A stretch of DNA of 64,000 nucleotides from Terribacillus halophilus (GTDB lineage Bacteria > Bacillota > Bacilli > Bacillales > Amphibacillaceae): positions 62,001 to 126,000 of the forward strand of contig NZ_FMZB01000010.1 of the NCBI RefSeq assembly GCF_900101385.1, in the 5' to 3' direction. The position numbers were made by a program, and so were the translations under genes. Every line of letters starts with the position of its first letter. Within the stretch, counting starts at the first letter, position 1. Shown one piece after another: positions 56,201 to 64,000 of this stretch. Under the pieces are notes generated by a model that did no database searches, was not told the DNA's origin, and saw only the letters and a program-made list of their open reading frames with translations.

Positions 56201-56431
56201 CGCTTTGAAGATAGCATGGTAATTGATAACACACCAGTATTTATTATGCCGAGAGAGACCTATCGAGTGAAAATAATGGCTGATGGTCCACATATTCAAA
56301 TTGAAGTAGACGGGGAGAAAGTAATTGATACTAAAGATAGAACCTTTGCAGAAGGACATTTTGGGTTGAATGTATTTGGAGGCAAAGCTACTTATCAAAA
56401 TGTGAAAATCTATAACGTCTCCAATGAGTAA
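53201..56431 (+). CDS. Multidomain GH32 fructan hydrolase with CBM66-like modules
   Basis: About 1076 residues. Two N-terminal CBM66-like beta-sandwich modules (about 1-165, 166-330), a GH32 catalytic part (about 335-825), a Big_2-like Ig module (about 830-910) and a C-terminal CBM66-like module (NLSGWKSDT to the end). Catalytic Asp in SASDPNG, transition-state Asp in FRDPKV and acid/base Glu in WECPDLF are present; the first motif differs from the usual WMNDPNG. Levan or inulin is the likely substrate. GGGGAGG lies eight bases before ATT 53201, which restores the whole first module. ATG 53306 has no binding site and would cut it. No signal peptide is encoded between the promoter and the first module. 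Confidence 0.85.
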   Translation: MNAKTNLTNWEVRGAGTFEETKQGLKLTSETNENVMAISSVHSEDFIYEADIKILEKSADATLVFRSGENVWDSYMVQIVPDPGLVRLRDARDENRLKEEVEVNIKEDSIYHVKVKVAAENIKVYWEKQYTPLIDSTISLYDRGQLGLHVWNGSALFHNVKVSEFKTNLGSTIVEEGNWEPSIKGLKGIALENEIATRYYEIQSSDFVLEGNISFDEEQAEAGFTFRMTENGTSGYHALFKKNNDEMTVELKKADGTVLGRSLRGFESLIGTKHHLELIVIREEITMFIDGYLTPAIEVTDSSYTGGVTGVTVSSGKAYFQDIYLVPTNRYYKEKHRPKYHYSPARGSASDPNGLVYFAGEYHLFHQDGGKWAHAVSEDLINWKHLPIALSWNDAGHIWSGSAVVDLHNVSGLFSESEDKGLVAYYTSFNPDAQNGNQRIGLAFSTDKGRTWEYATEHPFVIENPGKDMDDPGSWDFRDPKVVRDEANDRWVMVVSGGDHVRFFTSKDLKRWEHKDNFGYGNYIRGGVWECPDLFKLEVEGTAEKKWVLMISTGANLNTEGSDAEYFIGHLTPEGKFINDNPIGKVLKTDNGKEFYASMSFANMPDNRRVTIAWMSNWDYPFEFPTEGWKGQLTIPRELRLIQTDEGIRLAQSPIKELQTIRRTVFYVENKEINANNASNLLKKIKETSFEIEAEMEIPSNSGVTEFGFRVREGTNDKTIVGYNTAAEQLFVDRSESGQTDFSNQFSTFHAAELQPENQRIKLNIFVDSSVEVFANDGKCVFSDVIFPNATSMGMSFYTEGGPIRIISLTVHTLDDIWNRDTDEGASIVFNSSKEEMNIGDTISIEAVRKGTGVQPLKWSSSDPDVLSIESANNCNAVLKGTGAGEVLLTVSTRNNKLSESVAVCVYGENFVTNLSGWKSDTAAAKWIATEEGIRGSHTSDANYVAKETGGNFIYEVDMTLEEGGAGAILFRTSEDGKSGYYFNLDPNMKAYRLFYKLNGRFEDSMVIDNTPVFIMPRETYRVKIMADGPHIQIEVDGEKVIDTKDRTFAEGHFGLNVFGGKATYQNVKIYNVSNE

Positions 56432-56447
56432 TATCCGAGTAGACCTC

Positions 56448-56478
56448 CGACGTTCGACACATCTTGTGTTGAACGTCG
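56448..56478 (+). repeat. Hairpin after the large GH32 gene
   Basis: CGACGTTCGACAC / GTGTTGAACGTCG around ATCTT, 13 pairs with one G-T. No T run follows, so it may stabilise or process the mRNA more than end it. Confidence 0.55.
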
Positions 56479-56607
56479 AATTCAACTGATATTCACGTAA
56501 TAATAACATTTGTTTTGCCCTGACCAAACGATGCCGCATTGAACTTCTGTTTCGTTCAATAAGCATAAATGAAAGAGATTTTGTTATCTAGGCGAAGGAG
56601 TAGAATA

Positions 56608-57225
56608 ATGATGGATATGTCACGATGGTATTTAAGGCTGGGTACCTGGTTGTTTAATCTATTTTTGTTAAATCTTTTATGGATTTTTTTTACGTTCGCT
56701 GGATTCATTGTGCTGGGAATATTTCCGGCTACTGCGGCTTTATTTGCTGTTCATCGCCGTTCTATCATGGAAGATAATGATATTCCCGTGCTTAAACTCT
56801 TTTTAATAAACTATAGAAAAGAATTTTTCAAGGCAAATCTTTTGGGATATTTGTTGGTGTTTATTGGAGCTGTACTATACATAGATTTTCGAGTTGTTCA
56901 ACTAATTTCCGACAAACAGTTACAGAGTATTTTGGTTAACATAACAGTCGTTATCATGGTTGTCTATGGTATTACACTTTTGTATGTTTTTCCGTTGTTC
57001 GTACATTTTGATCAAAAACTTTCTCAATACCCGAAAAATGCAATAATATTAGCAGTTGGTCGACCGATGCGAACTTTGATAATGCTTCTGGGTTTATTGT
57101 TGGTTATCTATTTTTGTTTTTATATAACTGCGCTCATCCCAGTAATTGGAATCAGTTTGTCTAGTTATATTATTATGTGGACAGCTTTGAAATCTCTACC
57201 AAAGAAAACAGATTCGATGGACTGA
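56608..57225 (+). CDS. YesL (DUF624) membrane protein
   Basis: 205 residues, about five helices, with the YesL pattern WYLRLGTWLFNLFLLNLLWI at the N-terminus. DUF624 proteins typically accompany LplB/YtcP/LipO-type oligosaccharide importers; their exact role is unknown. ATG 56608 follows GAAGGAG at seven bases. It lies between the large GH32 and the importer and is probably cotranscribed with the former. Confidence 0.85.
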   Translation: MMDMSRWYLRLGTWLFNLFLLNLLWIFFTFAGFIVLGIFPATAALFAVHRRSIMEDNDIPVLKLFLINYRKEFFKANLLGYLLVFIGAVLYIDFRVVQLISDKQLQSILVNITVVIMVVYGITLLYVFPLFVHFDQKLSQYPKNAIILAVGRPMRTLIMLLGLLLVIYFCFYITALIPVIGISLSSYIIMWTALKSLPKKTDSMD

Positions 57226-57496
57226 AAGGAATTAACATCTAAAGTATGCTATATTTGCATTTTCGCCAGCAATATAATAGATGAACACGGAAGTATACTG
57301 TTACTGCTTTTATTTCATGTAGAGTGATTCATAGGAAAAGAATCCATTTTGATTAATTTTTTCAAAATGGATTTTTTTTAGTTGTGTTTTGGTGTTTGAG
57401 ATTAAACTTAACGCTGCAATTTTCCCATGTTATTAGGCTATTTTGGCAAGTTCGCTAAAGCATCAACAAGTCATTTCTCATCCTCTATAATTTTCG
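57226..57496. other. Gap before the importer operon
   Basis: Contains a terminator at 57341-57380; otherwise no gene is seen. The composite promoter follows at 57497. Confidence 0.5.
57341..57380 (+). terminator. Terminator after yesL
   Basis: AATCCATTTTGA / TCAAAATGGATT followed by eight T. It separates the GH32-yesL unit from the importer unit. Confidence 0.85.
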
Positions 57497-57534
57497 GTCA
57501 ACCGGTTGACATATGTAAGCGCTTACTGTACATT
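57497..57534 (+). promoter_or_regulatory. Composite promoter, copy 2: LacI operator plus cre-like site
   Basis: TTGACA (57506-57511), 17 bases, TACATT (57529-57534). GTCAACCGGTTGAC (57497-57510) is a perfect 14-bp palindrome over the -35 box. GTAAGCGCTTAC (57515-57526) is a perfect 12-bp palindrome in the spacer and part of a 14/16 cre match. Same layout as copy 1. Confidence 0.85.
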
Positions 57535-57590
57535 ATTGGTAATAAGCAGTAACGAATCTGGATTATACGGCAATTCAAGGAGGGAGCTTT

Positions 57591-58574
57591 TTGGAGAATA
57601 AAGATATACCGTCAAAAAATGTAGCTAATTCCAGTTACAAAGTAAAACACAATAAGCAGCCACAACACAAACATCGCCTTAAAAAAAATATGGGCAACAA
57701 TTATATCCTTTATATTTTCTTGCTGCCCGCAATTATCTTGACTATTGTATTTCATTACGTGCCTATGTATGGAACAATCATTGCTTTTAAAGATTTCAGC
57801 CCGATCAAAGGAATTTGGGGAAGTGAATGGGTAGGATTCGAGCATTTTGTGAGTTTTTTACAGTCACCTAATTTTCTGCAAATCCTAATAAATACAATCA
57901 AACTAAGTTCTTTTGATCTCTTAATTGGTTTTCCTATACCAATCGTACTGGCGTTGATGTTAAATCAGCTAAGACGGGCTAAGGCCAAGAAAAATATTCA
58001 ATTAATTCTGTACGCACCACACTTTATATCGGTAGTGGTAATTTCCGGAATGCTGTTTATATTTCTTTCTCCTACAGGACCAGTGAATAGCCTGATGACA
58101 ATCTTCACGGATGAGCCCTATTCATTTATGTCTGATCCAGATGCATTTCGATCTATTTATATCTGGTCCGGTGTATGGCAAGGTGCTGGCTTTGCTTCCA
58201 TCATATATGTTGCAGCATTGTCAAACGTTGATCCGCAACTTCATGACGCTGCTACGATGGATGGTGCTTCATTGTTGCAACGAATCAGACATATTGACCT
58301 TCCTACACTGAAGCCTGTGATGGCTGTGCTGTTTATATTGGCTGCAGGAGGAATAATGGCCATTGGCTTTGAAAAAGCATATTTATTGCAAACAAGCATG
58401 AATTTACCTGCTTCTGAGATCATATCAACTTATGTTTATAAAAGGGGGCTGCAAGCTGGAGACTATTCGTTTGCAACAGCTGTTGGTTTGTTTAATGCAG
58501 TTATTAATGTGATATTGCTGTTTACTGTGAACTATGTGGTGAAGAAACTTAATGATGGGGAAGGTCTTGTATAG
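57591..58574 (+). CDS. Sugar ABC importer permease, LplB type
   Basis: 327 residues, six helices, binding-protein-dependent permease with the EAA loop (HDAATMDGASLLQRIRHIDL). LplB/UgpA class, usual for oligosaccharides. The N-terminal 35 residues are a basic tail (KHNKQPQHKHRLKK). The start is TTG after AAGGAGGG. First gene of the importer-GH32 operon. Confidence 0.9.
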   Translation: MENKDIPSKNVANSSYKVKHNKQPQHKHRLKKNMGNNYILYIFLLPAIILTIVFHYVPMYGTIIAFKDFSPIKGIWGSEWVGFEHFVSFLQSPNFLQILINTIKLSSFDLLIGFPIPIVLALMLNQLRRAKAKKNIQLILYAPHFISVVVISGMLFIFLSPTGPVNSLMTIFTDEPYSFMSDPDAFRSIYIWSGVWQGAGFASIIYVAALSNVDPQLHDAATMDGASLLQRIRHIDLPTLKPVMAVLFILAAGGIMAIGFEKAYLLQTSMNLPASEIISTYVYKRGLQAGDYSFATAVGLFNAVINVILLFTVNYVVKKLNDGEGLV

Positions 58575-58589
58575 AGAGGGAGGGGAAAA

Positions 58590-59477
58590 ATGAACAGTTT
58601 AATGAATAATTCACGGAAAGACCGGATGCTTTTGCTCATCAACAAAGTTCTCTTGATTTTTATTATTTTAATCACGCTGGTACCACTTTTGTATGTATTG
58701 TTGGGGTCTTTTTTACAACCTGATATTTTGTTAACACAAGGGTTTTCGCTAAATCCAGATCATTGGACGGTAGATGGTTACACCCGAATCTTTGCTGATG
58801 GATCGATAATGAGAGGTTTCTTTAATTCGATACTATATGCAACCTGTTTTACAATTTTATCCGTTTCTATAGCAATTCTTGCTGGTTATTCGTTATCTGT
58901 CGACAATCTAGCTTTAAAAAAGCCCATCATGTTTTTCTTCTTGTTCACCATGTTTTTTAGCGGAGGTCTGATTCCGACGTACTTGGTTGTTCGAAGTCTA
59001 GGACTTTTAGATACTATGTGGGCAGTTATTTTACCTGGTGCCCTCTCTGTGTGGAACATTATTTTGGCAAGGACCTATTTTAAAGGACTTCCCAAGGAAC
59101 TGAAAGAAGCAGCTAGAATTGATGGTGCATCTGATTTTATGATTTTCTTAAAAATCATAGTTCCACTATCAAAACCAATCATATTCGTGCTGGCACTGTA
59201 TGCGTTTATTGGACAGTGGAATGCATACTTTGAGGCAATGATATATTTGGAAGATCAAAGCAAATACCCACTGCAGCTTATTCTACGCTCTATATTAATT
59301 CAAAGTGAAGTAAATCCAGGAATGATATCCGATCAACTTGCTATGGCTGAAATGCAACGGGTATCAGAGATGATTAAATACTCATCCATTGTCTTGGCGA
59401 GTCTACCTTTACTGGTCATGTATCCATTTTTCCAGAAGTATTTTGAAAAGGGTGTCATGGTAGGATCCTTAAAATAA
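58590..59477 (+). CDS. Sugar ABC importer permease, YtcP type
   Basis: 295 residues, six helices, EAA loop KEAARIDGASDFMIFLKIIV. It pairs with the LplB-type permease encoded just upstream. GAGAGGGAGGGGAAAA precedes the ATG. No ATPase gene is in the locus; in Bacillus such systems use the shared MsmX-type ATPase (inference here). Confidence 0.92.
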   Translation: MNSLMNNSRKDRMLLLINKVLLIFIILITLVPLLYVLLGSFLQPDILLTQGFSLNPDHWTVDGYTRIFADGSIMRGFFNSILYATCFTILSVSIAILAGYSLSVDNLALKKPIMFFFLFTMFFSGGLIPTYLVVRSLGLLDTMWAVILPGALSVWNIILARTYFKGLPKELKEAARIDGASDFMIFLKIIVPLSKPIIFVLALYAFIGQWNAYFEAMIYLEDQSKYPLQLILRSILIQSEVNPGMISDQLAMAEMQRVSEMIKYSSIVLASLPLLVMYPFFQKYFEKGVMVGSLK

Positions 59478-59496
59478 ATGAGAAAAGGGGAAACAA

Positions 59497-61101
59497 ATGA
59501 AAAACTTTAAGAAAGTATTGTATGGAGTGGTGTTAGGGTCGGTTTTGCTTTCGGGTTGCTCAGGTGAAAAGAGTGCTGCAGAGGATTACGGACTATCGGA
59601 TATACGTTTCCCGGTAGAAGAGGATGTCACACTTAAGTTTATGATAGGAAGCTCACCAATGGCTCCAGAAGATCCAAACGATAAGTTGATTTCTCAGCGC
59701 TTGGAAAAAGAAACAGGAGTGCATATCGAATGGGACAGTTATTCAGGTGAAGTGTTTACGGAGAAAAGAAATTTAGCAATGTCAAGTGGTGACCTACCTG
59801 ATGCGATAATGAATTCAGGCTATAGTGATTATGAATTATTAAACTTGGCAGATGATGGCGCCATAATTCCGGTTGAAGATTTAATTGAGGAACATATGCC
59901 GAATTTACAAAAAGTATTTGAACAGGCTCCTGCATATAAAGAAATGGTGACAGCTCCCGATGGACATATTTATTCCTTTCCGTGGATAGAAGAATTAGGT
60001 ACCGGAAAAGAAAAAATCCAAGCAGTGGATGGAACCGGCTGGATTAACGTGAAATGGTTGGAAGATTTGGGGTTGGAAATGCCTCAAACAACGGAAGAAT
60101 TAAGGGAAGTGCTCATCGCGTTCCGCGATAAAGATCCTGCCGGTGGCGGAAAAACCATTCCAATGTCTTTCATACTAAACGGGGGACAAGAAGATCCTTC
60201 TTTTCTATTCGGATCATTTGGCGTGGGGGACAATTGGGATCATACAGTCGTGACAAATGATAGAGAAGTCGTGTTCACACCAACGACTGATGGATATAAA
60301 GAAACCATGAAGTATTTACATGATCTTTATAAGGAAAATTTAATCGATGTGGAAGCGTTTGAACAGGATTGGAACAATTATGTTGCCAAAGGTGGAGAAG
60401 AGCGCTTCGGCGTATATTTTACCTGGGATAAAAATAATATTTCAGGTGAAAGTTATGAGATGCTTCCTGCCTTGGAAGGGCCGCAAGGACATAGAAATGT
60501 TGCTATGAGTAATGCGATTGGTTTTGACAGATCGCGGATGGTTATAACTAGTGCTAATCAGAATCTAGAATTAACAGCTAAATGGATCGATCAAATGTAT
60601 GATCCCCTCCAATCTGTTCAAAACAATTGGGGCACTTATGGAGATAAAGAAAAGCAGAATATCTTTGCGTACGATGAAAGCGAAAATATGTTAAAGCATT
60701 TGGAATTGGAAGGGACAGCGCCTGTGGAATTGCGGGAACAGACATCATTAGGGGGGCCGTTGGCAATTTTGGACAGCTATTATGGTGAGGTTACAACAAT
60801 GCCAGATGATGCAGCCTGGAGAATGGAGTTAATGCATGATGTATTGGTACCTGACATGAACGCAGATTACACGTATCCAAATGTATTTCACACACTGGAT
60901 AATCTCGAAAAAATTTCTAAAATTGAGGCGGACTTGATTCCTTATGTAGAGAGAAAACGTTCTGAATGGATTGTCAATGGGAAAGTGGAAGATGAATGGG
61001 ATGATCATTTGGATGAAATGAATCGCCTAGGATTAGAGGAATGGCTGGAAATAAAACAATTCGGATTCGACGAATACATGAAAGCACAGGAGGAGAATTA
61101 A
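59497..61101 (+). CDS. Sugar ABC importer lipoprotein (LipO type)
   Basis: 534-residue extracellular solute-binding protein, family 1, of the long LipO class. Signal with lipobox VLLSGC (Cys21). The binding fold continues with EEDVTLKFMIGSSPMAPEDP and later DGHIYSFPWIEE. Probably binds fructo-oligosaccharides, judged from its place between permeases and a GH32 gene. Its stop codon is immediately followed by the next gene's TTG. Confidence 0.92.
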   Translation: MKNFKKVLYGVVLGSVLLSGCSGEKSAAEDYGLSDIRFPVEEDVTLKFMIGSSPMAPEDPNDKLISQRLEKETGVHIEWDSYSGEVFTEKRNLAMSSGDLPDAIMNSGYSDYELLNLADDGAIIPVEDLIEEHMPNLQKVFEQAPAYKEMVTAPDGHIYSFPWIEELGTGKEKIQAVDGTGWINVKWLEDLGLEMPQTTEELREVLIAFRDKDPAGGGKTIPMSFILNGGQEDPSFLFGSFGVGDNWDHTVVTNDREVVFTPTTDGYKETMKYLHDLYKENLIDVEAFEQDWNNYVAKGGEERFGVYFTWDKNNISGESYEMLPALEGPQGHRNVAMSNAIGFDRSRMVITSANQNLELTAKWIDQMYDPLQSVQNNWGTYGDKEKQNIFAYDESENMLKHLELEGTAPVELREQTSLGGPLAILDSYYGEVTTMPDDAAWRMELMHDVLVPDMNADYTYPNVFHTLDNLEKISKIEADLIPYVERKRSEWIVNGKVEDEWDDHLDEMNRLGLEEWLEIKQFGFDEYMKAQEEN

Positions 61102-62553
61102 TTGTCTACTCATAATCTCTTAACATACAGACCAAACTTACATTTCGCGCCAAAAGAAAACTGGATGAATGATCCAAATGGAATGGTTTACTTTAAAGGT
61201 GAATATCATCTGTTTTTTCAACATAATCCAAACGACAGCATACATGGCCCTATGCATTGGGGGCATGCTGTAAGTAAAGATATGATTTCTTGGGAACAAC
61301 TGGATATAGCTTTATATCCCGATGACCTTGGAACGATATTTTCGGGAAGTGCAGTAGTGGATTGGCACAATACTTCGGGGTTCTTTCCGAATGAACCTGG
61401 ATTGGTTGCTATATTTACCCATCATTTGCATGAAGAAGGTAAAACGCCTGTTCAAAGACAAAGCCTCGCATTTAGTAGTGATCAAGGGAGGTCATGGATA
61501 AAATATGAGCAAAACCCGGTCCTTGTTCACGAAACAAAAGTAGATTTTAGAGATCCAAAGGTTATGTGGCATAATGATACAAATAAATGGGTGATGGCGG
61601 TGGCAACTGGCCAGACTATCTCGTTTTATTCATCCCTCAATTTAAGAGAATGGAAATTTGAAAGTGAATTCGGGGAAAGGATGGGTTCTCATGACGGCGT
61701 ATGGGAGTGTCCTGATTTGTTTGAGCTGCCCATTATCGGCAAGAACGAATCGAAATGGGTACTGTTGGTGAGTATTGGTGATAACCCAAAATTGGAGAGC
61801 GGGTCACGCACGCAATATTTCGTCGGATCATTTGATGGACACCGGTTCACTCCTCATCATAAAGACATTAAGTGGTTGGACGCAGGAAAAGATAATTATG
61901 CCGGGGTCAGTTTTTCTGATATCCCCGAGATGGACGGGAGAAGAATTTACCTTGGATGGATGAGTAACTGGCGCTACGCAAATAAAGTTCCTACCTATGG
62001 TTGGCGAAGCCAAATGACGCTGCCGCGTGAGCTTCAATTACAGCAAAAACAGGATAGTTACGCAGTTATCCAAACTCCTGTAAAAGAGTTAGATTCTTAT
62101 TTTTCAAAATCTGACTCTCTAGGCAATGTGGTTGTGTCAGATGATTCACCATTCCAACTAGAGTTGAATACGCCTTACTTTATGTTTGACTTTGTTATGG
62201 AAAATGTAGACGCTGCTTCTTATAGTATTACGTTACATCACACAAGTGACCAGATTACAACTTTACACATCGATACGAAAAAAAACCTATTGTTGCTGGA
62301 CAGGAGTCAATCAGGAAAAGTGGACTTTTCTAGCAACTTCACTCATGTCCAAACCATTGAACTCGATTGTACAGCAACACTGAAACTTTGTGCAGTTGCC
62401 GATTCTTCTTCCATCGAAGTATTTGTCAATGATGGAGAATACGCTTTAACCAGTCTAATCTATCCAGATAAGATATGCTCAAAGCTTTCTGTATCGAGTG
62501 AGCAAGGAACGATTAACATTGTTAAAGGAATAATTTCAGTACCGAGTGAATAA
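61102..62553 (+). CDS. Intracellular GH32 exo-fructosidase
   Basis: 483 residues with no signal peptide. GH32 five-blade propeller with nucleophile Asp in ENWMNDPNG (about 25), stabiliser in DFRDPKV (about 152) and acid/base Glu in VWECPDLF (about 202), then a beta-sandwich domain with SSSIEVFVNDGEYALTSLIYP. WECPDLF is typical of fructan exo-hydrolases; sucrose or sucrose-6-phosphate may also be cleaved. Start TTG 61102 follows AGGAGGAG. It should split imported fructo-oligosaccharides in the cytosol. Confidence 0.92.
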   Translation: MSTHNLLTYRPNLHFAPKENWMNDPNGMVYFKGEYHLFFQHNPNDSIHGPMHWGHAVSKDMISWEQLDIALYPDDLGTIFSGSAVVDWHNTSGFFPNEPGLVAIFTHHLHEEGKTPVQRQSLAFSSDQGRSWIKYEQNPVLVHETKVDFRDPKVMWHNDTNKWVMAVATGQTISFYSSLNLREWKFESEFGERMGSHDGVWECPDLFELPIIGKNESKWVLLVSIGDNPKLESGSRTQYFVGSFDGHRFTPHHKDIKWLDAGKDNYAGVSFSDIPEMDGRRIYLGWMSNWRYANKVPTYGWRSQMTLPRELQLQQKQDSYAVIQTPVKELDSYFSKSDSLGNVVVSDDSPFQLELNTPYFMFDFVMENVDAASYSITLHHTSDQITTLHIDTKKNLLLLDRSQSGKVDFSSNFTHVQTIELDCTATLKLCAVADSSSIEVFVNDGEYALTSLIYPDKICSKLSVSSEQGTINIVKGIISVPSE

Positions 62554-63060
62554 TCTGCAGTAGAAGTAGGACAAAGTTATATACCTAGTTTACGGCACAG
62601 CACACACAGCTCAGACAGGTAGGGCATAATATTTGGTAGGTTGTTATGTTGATTGATTATTTTTCACCTTTTTAATTTATGTTTTGTTTCTGCTTTTCGG
62701 AGTATTGTTGTTGATGGAAGGAATAAAAAAGACAGCTCACTGAAGATAGTAGAGAACCAGGGTTTCTCTACTATCTTTTTTATTCTCGTTGTGGGTGAAG
62801 TATATTTTTATGTGTTTCTCCTCTTAACCGGCAAGAGTGAAACCCGGTGGAGATGTTTTGTAAGCTGCAACTTCGCTTTATTGTTTTGGGTAATTTAGTA
62901 TTTTGTCTGGAAGTAATTTGAACTAGGTATTACTTAAGATAATGTAAAAAATTACTTCTCTGTCTGCTAGCTTCCGTCTGGAGATTTGCGAAGTCATACG
63001 CTAAAACTTCCTTCTGCTAAACCTTTATGCAAAATGACCTCATTCGTGCGCTATAACTGT
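62554..63060. other. Gap between the GH32 operon and the symporter gene
   Basis: Contains the terminator at 62742-62783. An 81-codon frame over 62653-62898 crosses that hairpin and has no binding site, so no gene is accepted. Confidence 0.5.
62742..62783 (+). terminator. Terminator after the importer-GH32 operon
   Basis: AAGATAGTAGAGAA / TTCTCTACTATCTT around CCAGGG, followed by more T. It lies 190 bases after the GH32 stop and could act on both strands. Confidence 0.85.
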
Positions 63061-64000
63061 TCACAGTGTGTTTGAGTGGTCGTCTTCATATAAAATTACC
63101 TTGTTTCGTTTTGGTTTATTATTGCTTAACAAGAACATCGATAGAACGGTAAATGTAAACACAATGGAGCCTAACACAAAAAATGTAGTTTCAAAACTAG
63201 TCGAATCAAGCATACGTCCAATAACATTCGAAAACACGATGACACCGATTTCGCCTGATATTTTAAAGCCAATCAGATAAATCGTCGCTGACATTCGCTG
63301 GTCAAAGTTAAGTGAGATATATTTAAATACAGCAATAAGCATAATTGGGAGTTCGAAAGCGTGTAATAGTTTGATTAGTGAAATGCCAATTGGACCGTCT
63401 ACAAGTGCTGAACCAATGATGCGAGAGCCCATGATAAAACCTGCTAGTATCAATGCTTGCTTTGTGCCAACTTTATTGACAATAAACGGGGCCGCAAATA
63501 ACATCGCAGATTCCATAATAACTTGGAACGAATTCAAATAGCCATAGACCTGTTGCCCGGATGCTGCATCATGAAACAGTTCCGTAAAATAGACTGGAAA
63601 GAGCTGAACGTCGTAGACCGTGTAGATGCAAGTAGTCCCAAATAAGTAGAGAATAAGAAACCAAATTTTCTTTTGTTTGAAAACGGATAAAATATCTGCA
63701 ATGGAAAGGTTCGTCGTTTTCTTTTCCTCTTCTTTTCCCACTTCCGTTTTAAAGAAATAGTTTAATATAAAAAATCCAACACCGCCCACAGAAGCCATCC
63801 AGAAGTTAAGATGCGGGTTAATGCTTAGAAGCAGACCGGCAGTGAATGTTGCTGCTGCATAGCCGAGGGAGCCCCACATTCTTGATTTTCCAAACTCAAA
63901 CTTATACTTCCGGCTGATTTTCTCTGTAAAGGATTCCAGAAAAGCCACGCCAGCCGTAAAACCTGCTCCAAAATAAAGTCCGCCTAGAATGGCCCCTGTA
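63061..64000 (-). CDS. LacY/CscB-type oligosaccharide:H+ symporter, N-terminus outside window
   Basis: At least 313 residues of an MFS permease of the oligosaccharide:proton symporter family; the frame is still open at base 64000. Seen: GAILGGLYFGAGFTAGVAFL, then ESFTEKISRKYKFEFGKSRM with the GKxRMWGSLGYA motif typical of LacY/CscB (sucrose) permeases, and helices 6-12. The C-terminus ends in a charged tail. Next to GH32 genes, sucrose or a short fructan is the likely substrate (inference). It is convergent with the importer operon. Confidence 0.88.
   Translation of the reverse strand, partial: TGAILGGLYFGAGFTAGVAFLESFTEKISRKYKFEFGKSRMWGSLGYAAATFTAGLLLSINPHLNFWMASVGGVGFFILNYFFKTEVGKEEEKKTTNLSIADILSVFKQKKIWFLILYLFGTTCIYTVYDVQLFPVYFTELFHDAASGQQVYGYLNSFQVIMESAMLFAAPFIVNKVGTKQALILAGFIMGSRIIGSALVDGPIGISLIKLLHAFELPIMLIAVFKYISLNFDQRMSATIYLIGFKISGEIGVIVFSNVIGRMLDSTSFETTFFVLGSIVFTFTVLSMFLLSNNKPKRNKVILYEDDHSNTL

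Noticed and set aside
62653-62898. 81-codon frame after the exo-fructosidase
   Set aside because: It crosses a strong terminator and has no binding site.
1-64000. tRNA or rRNA genes, CRISPR arrays, insertion sequences, prophage
   Set aside because: Looked for GGTTCGAATCC-like T-arms, regular direct repeats with spacers, transposase motifs and inverted-repeat ends; none were convincing.

Overview
The window reads as the chromosome of a low-to-moderate GC, endospore-forming Firmicute of the family Bacillaceae. Evidence is the B. subtilis-like order of core genes (polA-mutM-coaE-gapB-speD-nrdR-dnaB-dnaI-ytxC-thrS, infC-rpmI-rplT-ysdA, pheST, rnhC-zapA-cvpA-polX-mutS2, trxA-uvrC-yslB-sdhCAB), a spore protein gene (sspI), strong AGGAGG ribosome binding sites, frequent TTG/GTG starts, and two T-box leaders. 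A halotolerant genus near Terribacillus or Oceanobacillus is possible, but that is inference.

Region 1 (1-41 kb) is housekeeping: DNA replication and repair (PolA, MutM, DnaB/DnaI, PolX, MutS2, UvrC, RNase HIII), gluconeogenic GapB, SpeD, a solitary FabF behind a FapR-like operator, translation genes (ThrRS and PheRS under T-boxes; IF3 with a predicted ATT start behind an attenuator-like leader), a spore SASP, and the succinate dehydrogenase operon with a perfect cre match in its leader. Genes known between some of these neighbours in B. subtilis (ytaF, the lcfA-etfA group, lysC) are absent here.

Region 2 (24-27 kb and 40-52 kb) is accessory. It holds a YunG-like two-domain protein and a stand-alone paralogue of its second half, a penicillin-binding-protein-like serine hydrolase, an MBL-hydrolase/TetR operon with a double palindromic operator built into its promoter, a peptidase E gene broken by one base, a DinB protein, a lipoprotein thermonuclease, an aldehyde dehydrogenase, an RsbR-type stressosome protein, a GntR-controlled ABC exporter operon, a PhzF protein, and several decayed or very small reading frames.

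Region 3 (51.7-64 kb) is visibly more AT-rich and is a fructan/sucrose utilisation locus. It contains a LacI-type repressor, a large multidomain GH32 with CBM66-like modules, a YesL protein, a permease-permease-lipoprotein ABC importer without its own ATPase, an intracellular GH32 exo-fructosidase, and a convergent LacY/CscB-type sugar:proton symporter cut by the window end. Two nearly identical composite promoters, before the large GH32 and before the importer, each put a TCAACCGGTTGA palindrome on the -35 box and a cre-like palindrome in the spacer. This wires the two transcription units into one regulon, presumably LacI for induction and CcpA for glucose. The large GH32 is unusual because it has no visible signal peptide and its best start codon by ribosome binding site is ATT.
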